Positions 51,250-60,069 of a stretch of 64,000 nucleotides of DNA are shown here, piece after piece. The position numbers were made by a program, and so were the translations under genes. This DNA comes from Candidatus Tectimicrobiota bacterium (GTDB lineage: Bacteria; JACPUC01). The notes under the pieces are model-generated. The model made no database searches. It had not been told where the DNA came from and saw only the letters and a program-made list of their open reading frames with translations. The first letter of the stretch is position 1; the number at the start of each line of letters is the position of its first letter. The stretch lies in contig JACPUC010000003.1 in assembly GCA_016192455.1 (NCBI GenBank), positions 301,082 to 365,081 of the forward strand, written 5' to 3'.

Positions 51250-52485
51250 TTACGCGTTCATCTGCGCGTAGGCTTCGCGGAACGAGGTCAGGGTCGTGTC
51301 AATGTCAATGCGATCCGGCAAGAGGCTCGCGACCGCCTCCTGGGTCTTCAGGCCGTTGCCGGTGATGGAGGCCACGGCGAGCTCGTCGCGGCCGATGCGT
51401 CCCTGCTCCACCAGCTTGCGCAGCACGCCGATGGTGACGCCCCCCGCCGTCTCCGTGAAGATGCCCTCGGTCTCCGCCAACAGACGCATGGAAGCGCGGA
51501 TGTCGTCATCGCAGACATCGTCGCCGTAGCCGCCGCTGTCGCGACAGACCTGGATGCCGTAGTAGCCGTCCGCCGGGTTGCCGATGGCGATGGACTTGGC
51601 GATGGTGTTCGGCTTCACGGGGCGGATGAAGTCCTCGCCGTTCTTGATCGCGGTGGTGACGGGGGCGCAGCCGCTGGCCTGGGCGGCGTAGATTTTCGTC
51701 TTGGCGTTCTCGATCAGGCCGAGCATCTCGAACTCTTTCAGTCCCTTGGCAACCTTGGTGATGAGCGAGCTGCCGGCGACCGGCACGACGATATGATCGG
51801 GCGCCCGCCAGCCGAGCTGCTCGATCACCTCGTAGATGAAGGTCTTCGAGCCGTCGCCATAGTACGGGCGGATGTTGATGTTCACGAAGGCCCAGTGGTA
51901 GTGATCGCTGATCTCGCTGCAGAGGCGGTTGACCTCGTCATAATTGCCGCGCACGCCGACGAGCTGGGCGCCGTACACGAGGGTGCTGACGACCTTGCCA
52001 CTCTCGATGTCCGCCGGGATGAAGATGTAGCTGCGCATCCTCGCCTCGGCGGCATGGGCCGCCAGCGAGTTGGCGAGGTTGCCGGTGGAGGCGCAGGCGA
52101 CGGTGTCAAACCCGAACTCCCGCGCCTTCGACACCGCCACGGCGACGACGCGATCCTTGAAGGAGAGGGTGGGGTTCGAGACGCTGTCGTTCTTCAACCA
52201 GAGGTTGGTCAAACCCAGGACCTCACCCAGGTTCTTGGCGTGCACGAGGGGCGTCATGCCGACGTGCAGCCCCACCGTCGGCTCGCCGTCGAGGGGCAGC
52301 AGGTCGCGGTAACGCCACATCGACGGCGGACCCGCTTCGATGCTGGCGCGGGAGACGCGGGCGCGAATGGCGTCGTAGTCGTAGAGGCACTCGAGCGGAC
52401 CGAAACAGAACTCACAGACATGCTGCGGCAATTTCTCGTAGGCGCGACCGCACTCCCGACAGCGCAACCCTTGCACGTACCCCAT
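51250..52485 (-). CDS. thrC: threonine synthase
   Basis: 411 residues; PLP enzyme converting O-phosphohomoserine to threonine. An N-terminal zinc-ribbon-like segment has CRECGRAYEKLPQHVCEFC. The PLP Lys is in NPTLSFKDRVVAVA, the phosphate loop in ACASTGNLANSLAAHA, and PVAGSSLITK and ITGNGLKTQEAV complete the fold. In this neighbourhood the enzyme might instead process a phosphoserine-like substrate for thiocarboxylate chemistry, but sequence alone supports threonine synthase. It ends 16 bp before the sulfur carrier gene. Confidence 0.9.
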   Translation of the reverse strand: MGYVQGLRCRECGRAYEKLPQHVCEFCFGPLECLYDYDAIRARVSRASIEAGPPSMWRYRDLLPLDGEPTVGLHVGMTPLVHAKNLGEVLGLTNLWLKNDSVSNPTLSFKDRVVAVAVSKAREFGFDTVACASTGNLANSLAAHAAEARMRSYIFIPADIESGKVVSTLVYGAQLVGVRGNYDEVNRLCSEISDHYHWAFVNINIRPYYGDGSKTFIYEVIEQLGWRAPDHIVVPVAGSSLITKVAKGLKEFEMLGLIENAKTKIYAAQASGCAPVTTAIKNGEDFIRPVKPNTIAKSIAIGNPADGYYGIQVCRDSGGYGDDVCDDDIRASMRLLAETEGIFTETAGGVTIGVLRKLVEQGRIGRDELAVASITGNGLKTQEAVASLLPDRIDIDTTLTSFREAYAQMNA

Positions 52486-52860
52486 GCTCGTTCCTCAACC
52501 TTCCTGAAGGCCGACGTCGCGCGCGCTTCGGCGGCGCCGTCCTGCTCACACGCCTGCTGACACGCCGCGCAGCCTGATGCTTGAGCCGCCGGCTGAACCG
52601 CGCCCCCCCATCTCTGCCGCTTGGCAAACCCCGTCGCTGGAGCCAGACGCCGGCGCCGAGACCACCAGGGAGGAGCGACGCCCCTCCCCCCGGCTCCGCG
52701 CGGAAAACGCGGTGGAGTGGCGTCGGCGACGCGCCGTTGCGGCCGCCCCGCTGCCTCGCCGCGCGCGTTGGCGTCCCCGACTTCCGGTCGCCTCCGTTCC
52801 CAATCGCTTCACGGCAGGTGAAACTAGGCGTGGAGAGGCCGCGGCGGCTTACGAGACAGC
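52486..52860. other. gap between cysK and thrC
   Basis: About 375 bp of GC-rich DNA with opposing open frames rich in Arg, Pro and Ala but no family sequence. None of the common repeat modules occurs. It may contain a thrC promoter, which I cannot place. Confidence 0.35.
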
Positions 52861-53784
52861 CTAGAAGTAACGATCGAAGCTGAAGTAGCGCTCGCCGGTG
52901 TCGGGGAAGACCACCACGACATTCTTCCCCCGCCCCAGGCGCTGGGCGACGCGCAAGGCGGCATGACAGGCAGCGCCGGAGGAGATTCCCACCATCAGCC
53001 CTTCGGTCCGCGCGAGGCGCTTCGACATGTGGTAAGCATCATCATCCGAGACGGTCAGCACTTCGTCTAAAATGCCGACGTTCAGGACTTTCGGGATGAA
53101 CCCCGCGCCGATCCCCTGAATCTTGTGATCGCCGGCGGGGCGACCGGAGAGGACGGCGGAGGTCTCCGGCTCGACGCCGATGATGCGCACCTCGGGGTAG
53201 CGTCCTTTCAGCACCTCGCCGACGCCCGTGATCGTGCCGCCGGTGCCGATCCCGGCGACGAAGGCGTCGATGCGCATCCCCCCCATGTCGCGAAGAATCT
53301 CCTTGGCGGTGGTGCGGCGGTGGATCTCGGGGTTGGCCGGGTTGTTGAACTGCATCGGCATGAAGTAGTTCTTGTGCAGGGCGCAGAGCTCCTCGGCGCG
53401 GTCGATGGAACCCTGCATCGCCGTGTCCGCCGGCGTCAATTCAACCTCGGCGCCGTAGGATGCGAGCAGGCTGCGGCGCTCGTAGCTCATGCTCTCGGAG
53501 AGCACGATAACGACGCGGTATCCCTTGCTGGCCCCCACCATGGCGAGGCCGATGCCGGTGTTGCCGCTCGTCGGCTCAATGATCGTATCCCCCGGCTGCA
53601 GGAGGCCCTTGCGCTCGGCGTCCTCGATCATGCTCAGGGCGATGCGATCCTTGACGCTGCCGCCCGGGTTGAAGAACTCAACCTTGGCGAAGATCGCGGC
53701 CATCTCGCTCTCGGGCAGACGCCGGAGCTGCACGAGCGGCGTTCGTCCAATGAGCTCAGAGACGCTTCCAACGGGCGCAACCAT
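52861..53784 (-). CDS. cysK: cysteine synthase A
   Basis: 307 residues from ATG 53784; an ATG at 53793 is also in frame, but its GGAAGG site would be too close. The PLP Lys is in FNPGGSVKDRIALSMI, the substrate loop in PTSGNTGIGLAM, and GIGTGGTITGVG and MVGISSGAACHAAL follow. It makes cysteine from O-acetylserine and sulfide. Together with the CysM-like enzyme and sulfur carrier downstream it gives two routes to cysteine in one locus. A strong promoter lies just upstream. Confidence 0.92.
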   Translation of the reverse strand: MVAPVGSVSELIGRTPLVQLRRLPESEMAAIFAKVEFFNPGGSVKDRIALSMIEDAERKGLLQPGDTIIEPTSGNTGIGLAMVGASKGYRVVIVLSESMSYERRSLLASYGAEVELTPADTAMQGSIDRAEELCALHKNYFMPMQFNNPANPEIHRRTTAKEILRDMGGMRIDAFVAGIGTGGTITGVGEVLKGRYPEVRIIGVEPETSAVLSGRPAGDHKIQGIGAGFIPKVLNVGILDEVLTVSDDDAYHMSKRLARTEGLMVGISSGAACHAALRVAQRLGRGKNVVVVFPDTGERYFSFDRYF

Positions 53785-53843
53785 GGCGCGCATCCCTTCC
53801 TGCCTGCTCGACGGTGAAGGAGCGGAGCTATCAGGTCGAAGCT

Positions 53844-53872
53844 AAGATAACAATCTCTACCGAAATTGTCAA
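53844..53872 (-). promoter_or_regulatory. sigma-70 promoter of cysK
   Basis: Minus strand TTGACA (53872-53867), a 17-bp spacer and TATCTT (53849-53844), 60 bp upstream of the start. The dyad ACAAT-N10-ATTGT overlaps both elements and may be an operator. Confidence 0.65.
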
Positions 53873-54311
53873 GATAAGCCCTCTTGAAGACAGCGATTGT
53901 ACTCGAATTTGTGCTCCGCCGATCTTCAGCGCGCGCCGGGAGCGCGGAACGCGGCGCCGCGGCGAGATGCCGAGCCTCTGCCGCCCCGCCTGGCCGCCCC
54001 TCTTGTTCCGAACGAAGCACCTGGAGTATGCTCCACAGCGCTGCGGTGGGAGACGCCTGAGCCTCCCTAGCAAGCCGTGCTCGATGAGCCCCCTGCCCTG
54101 TGGGGTCTCCTCAATTCCCCCCATCCCCGCGCGCTCCCGAGGCTTTGGCTCCTGGAGGGGCCAGAACCGAGCGGCGGCGGGCGAGGGATGCGGCTGCCTC
54201 GCAACCCATCCGTGCGCTGCATGGGAGCAGCGGCGCGACGACGGCGAAGAGTTTTCGGGAACGCCACGAGGAGCCCCAGACGGGCGGCGCGGCGACGCGC
54301 AAGGAGGGGGG

Positions 54312-54740
54312 GTGTCGGGCGTCACGCTTGCTTTCATCTCATCATTCTTCTGGGCCCTGAACGCCATCCTCATTCGCAAAGGGGTGCGCGACGTTGATCC
54401 CCTGGAAGCCGCCTATGTCTCGACCTATCCCGGCGCGGCGCTGCTGATTTTCGTCAGCCTTGCCGTGGTGGACTGGTCAGCCGTTCCCTCGTCCCCCTGG
54501 GCGGCTTTCGGCATGTTCACGCTCACCGGCATCTTTTCCCTCGCCTTTGCCCGTTTCTTCTATTTCATCAGCGTGCAGCGCATCGGGCCGTCGCGCAGCT
54601 CCATCGTCCTCGCCACGCGGGTGCTCCTGGCGCCGTTCATCGGCATGCTGCTGCTGAGCGAGCCCTTCACCCTGCGGGTTGCCATCGGGGGTTCCCTGAT
54701 GGTGCTTGGCCTGTCGCTCCTTTCCTCGGAGACGCCATGA
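54312..54740 (+). CDS. half-size EamA transporter subunit A
   Basis: 142 residues, five predicted membrane segments, equal to one EamA repeat: VTLAFISSFFWALNAILIRKG at the N terminus and RVAIGGSLMVLGLSLLS at the end. GTG 54312 follows AAGGAGG; the frame further upstream is low-complexity sequence. Its stop overlaps the ATG of the next gene (ATGA), which encodes a second single EamA repeat. The two probably form a heterodimer equivalent to a normal ten-segment transporter. Confidence 0.85.
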   Translation: MSGVTLAFISSFFWALNAILIRKGVRDVDPLEAAYVSTYPGAALLIFVSLAVVDWSAVPSSPWAAFGMFTLTGIFSLAFARFFYFISVQRIGPSRSSIVLATRVLLAPFIGMLLLSEPFTLRVAIGGSLMVLGLSLLSSETP

Positions 54741-55162
54741 GCCGCTACACCTTCGCGCTGCTCTCCGCCGTCGGCTTCGGCGTGGCGCCCGTGCTGGCGC
54801 GGCAGGGGGCGCTGTGGGGCCTGCCGTCCATCCTCGGCACGACCTGGAGCACCCTCTGCGCCCTGCCGTTCCTCTACCTCTTCATGTGCGTCGGCCGCCG
54901 GCGCCTAACCTTCACGAAGTGGCCGCGTCGCACCCAGGCGTACGTTCTCGGCACCGGCCTTTGCAGCAGCATCGGCGTTCTCTTCTATTGGCTGGCGCTG
55001 AGCCGCGAGTCGGTGGCCGTGGTCGTTTCGATCAACTCCGCATTCCCGCTCCTCACCATTCTCCTCTCGGCGATCCTCCTGCGCCAGGACGAACGCATCA
55101 CCCTGCGCCTCGTTCTGGGGGCTCTGCTGGTTGTCGCCGGCGTGGTGATCGTCACCACCTGA
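54737..55162 (+). CDS. half-size EamA transporter subunit B
   Basis: 141 residues, five predicted membrane segments: YTFALLSAVGFGVAPVLARQ at the N terminus, SRESVAVVVSINSAFPLLTILLSA in the middle and LVLGALLVVAGVVIVTT at the end. It corresponds to one EamA repeat and is translationally coupled to the preceding half. The two halves differ from each other in sequence, as expected for a dual-topology-derived heterodimer rather than a recent split. Confidence 0.87.
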   Translation: MSRYTFALLSAVGFGVAPVLARQGALWGLPSILGTTWSTLCALPFLYLFMCVGRRRLTFTKWPRRTQAYVLGTGLCSSIGVLFYWLALSRESVAVVVSINSAFPLLTILLSAILLRQDERITLRLVLGALLVVAGVVIVTT

Positions 55163-55297
55163 GCGTCGCGCTGCCCCGCGGGCGTGGTGCACCCCTCGCG
55201 CCGGCGCCGCCGCGCCGCGGGGAAAAGAAGAGGCCGTCGCGGACGACGCGCAGGCAACCCGCCGCGCCTGCATTCCGCCATCCCAGGAGGGCATGAG

Positions 55298-57232
55298 ATG
55301 AGCTACCCCCACCTCTTCCAGCCGGGCGTGATCGGCTCCCTGGAGCTGAAAAACCGCCTCATCTGCCTGTCGATGTCGAAGAACTACGCCAACCGCGACG
55401 GCAGCGTCACGCAGCGCTACATCGACTATGCAGTGGAGCGGGCGCGCGGCGGGGTGGGCCTCATCTTCCTCGAGGCGGTCTACCTGCGGCCGCAGATGAA
55501 GGGACGCCACCTGCAGCTCGGCATCCATGACGACCGGCTGATCAGCGGCCTGCGCCGACTGACGGCGGCGGTGCGGGCAGAGGGAGCCAGGGTGGGCCTG
55601 CAGCTCAACGCCCGCGGCCGGCAGATGAGCGCGGCGATCAGTGGGTTCCAACCCGTGGCCCCGTCAGCCGTGCCCTGTCCGGCCACCGGCGGGGCGATTC
55701 CCCGCCCCCTGACGTTGGAGGAGATCGAGGCCTGGGTGGACGCCTTCGCCCAGCGGGCGCGGCGGGCTCGGGAGGCGGGGTTCGACCTGGTGGAGCTGCA
55801 TGGCGCCACCGGCTACCTCATCGGTCAGTTCCTCTCACCTTACAGCAATAAACGCACGGATGCCTACGGCGGCAGCCTGGAGAACCGCCTGCGTTTCCCC
55901 CTGCAGGTGATCGCCGGCGCGCGGCGCGTGCTGGGCGATGATTTTCCCCTCTCCTTCCGGTTCTGCGCCGACGAGTTCATGGACGGCGGCCTGACCCTTG
56001 ACGAGAGCCGGGTCATGGCGCCGCGTCTCGCGGCCGCCGGGCTCGACGCGCTGAACGTGACGGGAGGCATCTACGGCGCGCGCCTCAGCTCCACCCTCCC
56101 CATGGGAGCGGAGCCGGGGAAGCTTGCCTACCTGGCCGCCGAAATCAAGCGCGTGGTGCAGGTGCCGGTGGCGGCGGCGGGGAAGATCACCACGCCGGAC
56201 CTCGCCGAAAAGATCCTGAGCGAGGGGAAAGCCGATTTCATCGGCCTGGCGCGCGTCCTCCACGCCGATCCCGCTTTCGCCCGCAAGGCGCGGGAAGGGC
56301 GCGCCGAGCTCATCCGCCCCTGCATCACCTGCAACCACTGCCTGGAGGACCTCAGCCTCGGCATGCCGATCCGTTGTCAGGTCAATCCCACGGCGGGGCG
56401 CGAGCGCGAGCTGGCCCCGCGGCCGTGCCGCGGCGTCAAGAGGGTCGCGGTCATCGGCGGCGGGCCGGCCGGCCTCGAGGCGGCGCGCCTGGCGGCGGAG
56501 CGGGGATGCCGCGTCACCCTCTTCGAGCGGGAGCGCGAGCTTGGCGGGCACCTGCGCCTCTGGAGCCGCCTGCCGCGCCACGGCGAGTACGCCGACCTGC
56601 TGCGCTACTACCGCTCCAGCCTGGCAGCGCTCGGCGTCGAGGCGCGGCTTGGCTGCGAAGCCACCGTGGAGTCGGTTCACGACCTTGCGCCCGACGCTGT
56701 CATCGTGGCCACCGGCTCGGCGCCGTACATGCCGCCATTCCCCGGCATGGAGCGGATGCGCGTCGCCTCGGCGATGCGCGTCGTCGCCGATGATAAGCAC
56801 GCCGGGTCCCACGCGGTTGTCTTCGGCGGCGCGGCGCTCGGCTGCCTGGTGGCGGAGCACCTCGTCCAGCGGGGTGGCCGCGTCACCCTCTGCGAGCCGG
56901 GGCCGGAGCTGGCGGGCGATCTGGTCGCCGCGAAGCGGCTGGCGCTCCTGGCGCAGCTCCGGCAGTACCCCTCCCTCGAGCTGCGCCCGGCCACGACGAT
57001 CGAGGAGGTGCGTCCTGGCTCCATCTTCGTCCAGCAGGGCGGGGTGTTCAGTGAGATTGCCGCGGTGAGCGACCTCGTCATGGCCTGGACGGCCGCCCCC
57101 GAGCGCGGCCTTCTGGACCGCCTGCAGGTCGAGGCGGCGGCGCCCGTCGCGGCGGTCGGAGATTGCGTCTGGCCGCGCGGCACGCTGGAGGCCATCCATG
57201 AGGGAGCGGCAGCGGCCTACGCCTTGCCGTAA
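55298..57232 (+). CDS. Old-Yellow-Enzyme-type NADH:flavin oxidoreductase, FadH-like
   Basis: 644 residues. An N-terminal FMN TIM barrel (LFQPGVIGSLELKNRLICLSMS, FDLVELHGATGYLIGQFLSP, GLARVLHADPAFARKA) is followed by a [4Fe-4S] cysteine cluster CITCNHCLEDLSLGMPIRC (about 345-363) and C-terminal FAD/NAD domains (VAVIGGGPAGLEAARLAAERG, about 386 on). This is the layout of 2,4-dienoyl-CoA reductase and trimethylamine dehydrogenase. Reduction of an unsaturated acid or acyl-CoA is likely. ATG 55298 follows CCAGGAGGGC. The last domain is rather short. Confidence 0.92.
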   Translation: MSYPHLFQPGVIGSLELKNRLICLSMSKNYANRDGSVTQRYIDYAVERARGGVGLIFLEAVYLRPQMKGRHLQLGIHDDRLISGLRRLTAAVRAEGARVGLQLNARGRQMSAAISGFQPVAPSAVPCPATGGAIPRPLTLEEIEAWVDAFAQRARRAREAGFDLVELHGATGYLIGQFLSPYSNKRTDAYGGSLENRLRFPLQVIAGARRVLGDDFPLSFRFCADEFMDGGLTLDESRVMAPRLAAAGLDALNVTGGIYGARLSSTLPMGAEPGKLAYLAAEIKRVVQVPVAAAGKITTPDLAEKILSEGKADFIGLARVLHADPAFARKAREGRAELIRPCITCNHCLEDLSLGMPIRCQVNPTAGRERELAPRPCRGVKRVAVIGGGPAGLEAARLAAERGCRVTLFERERELGGHLRLWSRLPRHGEYADLLRYYRSSLAALGVEARLGCEATVESVHDLAPDAVIVATGSAPYMPPFPGMERMRVASAMRVVADDKHAGSHAVVFGGAALGCLVAEHLVQRGGRVTLCEPGPELAGDLVAAKRLALLAQLRQYPSLELRPATTIEEVRPGSIFVQQGGVFSEIAAVSDLVMAWTAAPERGLLDRLQVEAAAPVAAVGDCVWPRGTLEAIHEGAAAAYALP

Positions 57233-57468
57233 GGGACGGCCTTGTGGGAAGCGGACTGGCGCCGCTCGCGGCTCACGGCCTGCCGCCAAAGCCATGGAAC
57301 CTGCTGCATCGAACCTGCTATAGTCGCTGTGGACTCCTGTGCTTGTTTTGAAACCGGGGAGGGCTGACGCCTGCGGGCCGGCACCGGACGCGGCTGCCGG
57401 ACCCAGGGACCTGGCGGGCCCACCCAGCGTCGTTCCGCACCTTGCGCCTGCTTTGGGAGGAAGCCGCT

Positions 57469-58470
57469 ATGCTGAAGAGGCTGTGCCTTGGACTCTTCGC
57501 ACTGCTCGTTCTTGGAGGCGCGGCGGGCGCCTGGGCTCAGGGGAAACCCATGGAGCTGCGCGTCGCCGTGGCCGGCGGGACGACCACCTCGCATTTCATG
57601 GAGCACCTTCCAGAGGTCACCCGCCACATGGGCAAGAGCTACACCTTGACGCCGTTGAAGTTCAACTCGTCGGCGCACCAGCTCCAGCCCCTGGCGGCGC
57701 GGGAGCTCGACATCGGCTTCGCCTCCTTCCCGGATTTCACCAATGCCCTGGTGCGCGCCAAGCTGGACCTGGTGATCATTGCCGACATGCTGCAGGACAA
57801 GCAGCCGTACTGGTCGAACAGCTACCTGGTGCGCGCCGACTCGCCCATCAAGAAGGTGGCGGACCTGAGGGGGAAGTCCATCGGCGTGCCCGGTCACGGC
57901 ACCTCGGCGGAGCTGAAGCTGCTGGCGCTGCTGGAAAAGCATGGGCTGCGGCGCAACGACGTGACGCTCGTGGAGGTCCAGAACCCGAACGTCGAGGCGA
58001 TGGTGCGCAGCGGCCGCATTGATACGGGCTTCTTCCTGACGCCGTTCTGGCACCGCGCCATGCGCCAGGGGGGGATGCGTCACCTCTTCAAGCTCAACGA
58101 CGCGCAAGGGGACTACCAAGTCCTCAGCCAGGTGGCGCGGCGCGACTTTCTCGACAAGCACGGCGAGGTGGTGACGGACTACCTCGAGGACTACCTGCGC
58201 GTCACCCGCTGGTTCGATGATCCGAAGAACCACGCCGCGGCGGTGGGGTTGGCGGCGAAGGTTCTGAAGCTGCCGCCGATGGCGTTCGAGCCCTGGGCCT
58301 TCACCCGGCAGGACTCGTACAAGGACCCCAACGGCCTGCCGGACCTGCAATCCGTGCAGGCGGACATCGACTGGGCCGCCGCCCGCGGCTACCTGCCGGT
58401 ACGCATCGAGGTGGCGAAGCAGACCGACCTGAGCCTGGTGCGCAAGGCCGCCGCCCGCCTCAAGGACTGA
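57469..58470 (+). CDS. ABC transporter substrate-binding protein, SsuA/NitT type
   Basis: 333 residues with a signal peptide (CLGLFALLVLGGAAGAWAQ). The NMT1-type body has MELRVAVAGGTTTSHFMEHL, LAARELDIGFASFPDFTNAL, VADLRGKSIGVPGHGTSAEL and the C-terminal VQADIDWAAARGYLPVRIEV. It is a distant paralogue of the protein at 35408. ATG 57469 fits the signal peptide better than the upstream ATG at 57442. No permease is adjacent. A low-GC cassette begins about 160 bp downstream. Confidence 0.88.
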   Translation: MLKRLCLGLFALLVLGGAAGAWAQGKPMELRVAVAGGTTTSHFMEHLPEVTRHMGKSYTLTPLKFNSSAHQLQPLAARELDIGFASFPDFTNALVRAKLDLVIIADMLQDKQPYWSNSYLVRADSPIKKVADLRGKSIGVPGHGTSAELKLLALLEKHGLRRNDVTLVEVQNPNVEAMVRSGRIDTGFFLTPFWHRAMRQGGMRHLFKLNDAQGDYQVLSQVARRDFLDKHGEVVTDYLEDYLRVTRWFDDPKNHAAAVGLAAKVLKLPPMAFEPWAFTRQDSYKDPNGLPDLQSVQADIDWAAARGYLPVRIEVAKQTDLSLVRKAAARLKD

Positions 58471-58521
58471 GGGCGAGGCAAGACGCCGGAGGACTCGCAG
58501 GGCGCGCCGCGGCGCGGAAAG

Positions 58522-58632
58522 CTAGGTCTCGTCGCGTTGCATGTCATCCACGCTCCGGAGCAACTCCTGGCTGGTGCGAAAGCAGGTGAAGACCGAGATC
58601 ACCTGGGGCAGGAAGGCGCTGAGGACATCGAT
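58522..58632 (-). pseudogene. 3' remnant of a truncated gene at a cassette boundary
   Basis: The minus strand from about 58632 reads DVLSAFLPQVISVFTCFRTS then QELLRSVDDMQRDET and ends in TAG (58524-58522). It has normal GC-rich codon use and a plausible protein C terminus, but is cut off upstream by a TAA exactly where base composition drops. I do not recognise the protein. Confidence 0.4.
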
Positions 58633-58672
58633 TTAGCGCTACCAGACATGGTACTGGCAGAGACTTTATGCC

Positions 58673-58701
58673 TTGACAAGCACATCGCATTATGCTTATT
58701 T
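58673..58701 (+). promoter_or_regulatory. candidate promoter of the Fic cassette
   Basis: TTGACA (58673-58678), a 17-bp spacer, TTATTT (58696-58701). A small dyad TTTCC-N6-GGGAAA (about 58738-58754) lies between it and the first gene. Confidence 0.5.
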
Positions 58702-58772
58702 AACATTCAGAATCAGGGGTGGGGAATGGATGATGCTTTTCCTGCCCCGGGAAAGGATTGCTAGGACTCAAG

Positions 58773-59510
58773 ATGGAACAAGAACATTCTATAACTTATG
58801 CAGAATTTCATATCCTTCGTTGCCAGGCGACTTTGTTCACCCCTGACGAGGAAGTATCAGGCGCAAAAATTGCCAGGGGGTTACTCTCATCTTGGAGCAA
58901 ACGATTTGATGCCGATCCATTCATAATTCCACAACTAGACAGAATGCCCAGGGAAGTGCCGCGAATAGTATTAAAAAATCACACTGAAGATTGGAATTGT
59001 GAGATTTCATCGGAAAGAATTACTATTGCATGGCGTAGACCGAAAGTCGAAGTTGCCGTTCCGAGTCTTAATCAATTTTATAGCGAAGCAATTACGATGC
59101 TTGTAGAATATGTTGATTTTCTTAAAACCAGAGTCGGACGGATAGGCGCAGTCGTGATCCGTTATGCAGCGCACCCCGCTCCCGGAAAATTCCTATCGAA
59201 GCACTTTTGTAAGGAAGATTGGTTGGTCAAACCCTTGAATCGACCAGAAGGTTTCGAATTGCATGCCCATAAACGGTTCGAACTATCGAATGAATTTTTA
59301 GTAAACTCATGGGTCAGGAATAAATCTGGATTTGTTTTTACGGCAGACAATGGCGGCAAGCCCGCTGTATTAGTAGAGCAAGATTTGAATACACTCAGCG
59401 AAGAAGTTGATAAGTGTGATTATACCAGCACAAATCTAGAATCATTCTTCTTGGCAGCGGCAAGGGAATTTGACATAATTCTGGGGTTGTATTATCCAAC
59501 CGGAGATTAG
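58773..59510 (+). CDS. hypothetical protein, first gene of the Fic cassette
   Basis: 245 residues from ATG 58773; a TTG at 58758 is an alternative. It is a mixed alpha/beta soluble protein. The core RIVLKNHTEDWNCEISSERI followed by TIAWRRPKVEV and a helix (FYSEAITMLVEYVDFLKTRV), then IGAVVIRYAAHP, resembles TIGR04255-type proteins of conflict cassettes; I rate this at moderate to low confidence. The codons are AT-rich, unlike the flanking genes. It is followed after 2 bp by the next cassette gene. Confidence 0.75.
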   Translation: MEQEHSITYAEFHILRCQATLFTPDEEVSGAKIARGLLSSWSKRFDADPFIIPQLDRMPREVPRIVLKNHTEDWNCEISSERITIAWRRPKVEVAVPSLNQFYSEAITMLVEYVDFLKTRVGRIGAVVIRYAAHPAPGKFLSKHFCKEDWLVKPLNRPEGFELHAHKRFELSNEFLVNSWVRNKSGFVFTADNGGKPAVLVEQDLNTLSEEVDKCDYTSTNLESFFLAAAREFDIILGLYYPTGD

Positions 59511-59512
59511 GA

Positions 59513-60067
59513 ATGAATCCAGTTATTCATGCTGTTACTGATTCGGACACTACGTCTTCCGGTTTAGGGGAAATCCATCCATGCGGCATAGTGGTATACG
59601 AAGATCAGGCTTGGCTGATTCAACAGTCAGAGATTCAGACTCTCATACCAGAGTCGGTTTTGGTATCTGGACGTGTGATGTTGAGAACAAATCCGATTTT
59701 TGATGCTCACCCATATTCGATGGGGCCATTTAAACGTGTAACATTTGTTAGCATTGGGGCGTGGAAAGGAGTTTCTTTCTTTGGCACAGATAAAGAAGTG
59801 AAAGGGTTACATCAAGTTCTATATTTTCATCTTGGCGCCCCGCGGACAGATCGTACAACTGGGGCGACCGAATCAATTCTTGCGGGGCTTAAGAATCTTG
59901 AGAGTTTAATAGATGAATTAACTAAGGATGGTGAATACAAATTATCACCTAATGCTGCTCAATTAGCAAAACTTGTTATTAAAATGCTTGGTAAGCCCGA
60001 AGAAGAACAAGACGAAGAGTGGCCTTACAGATTAGCGAAGGATATCGTTGATGCGAAAGAACAGTAA
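59513..60067 (+). CDS. hypothetical protein, second gene of the Fic cassette
   Basis: 184 residues, unrecognised. The N-terminal part is beta-rich (GIVVYEDQAWLIQQSEIQTL, VLVSGRVMLRTNP), and the C-terminal third is helical and acidic (LKNLESLIDELTKDGEY, ending KPEEEQDEEWPYRLAKDIVD). No signal peptide or membrane segment. The tight spacing on both sides (2 bp) and shared low GC show it is a cassette member. An antitoxin or sensor role is conceivable because it lies directly upstream of the Fic-like gene, but no motif supports it. Confidence 0.75.
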   Translation: MNPVIHAVTDSDTTSSGLGEIHPCGIVVYEDQAWLIQQSEIQTLIPESVLVSGRVMLRTNPIFDAHPYSMGPFKRVTFVSIGAWKGVSFFGTDKEVKGLHQVLYFHLGAPRTDRTTGATESILAGLKNLESLIDELTKDGEYKLSPNAAQLAKLVIKMLGKPEEEQDEEWPYRLAKDIVDAKEQ

Positions 60068-60069
60068 TT

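Noticed and set aside
58537..58764. 75-codon plus-strand frame before the Fic cassette
   Set aside because: It crosses the composition boundary and the promoter-like sequence, and the opposite strand gives a more protein-like fragment.
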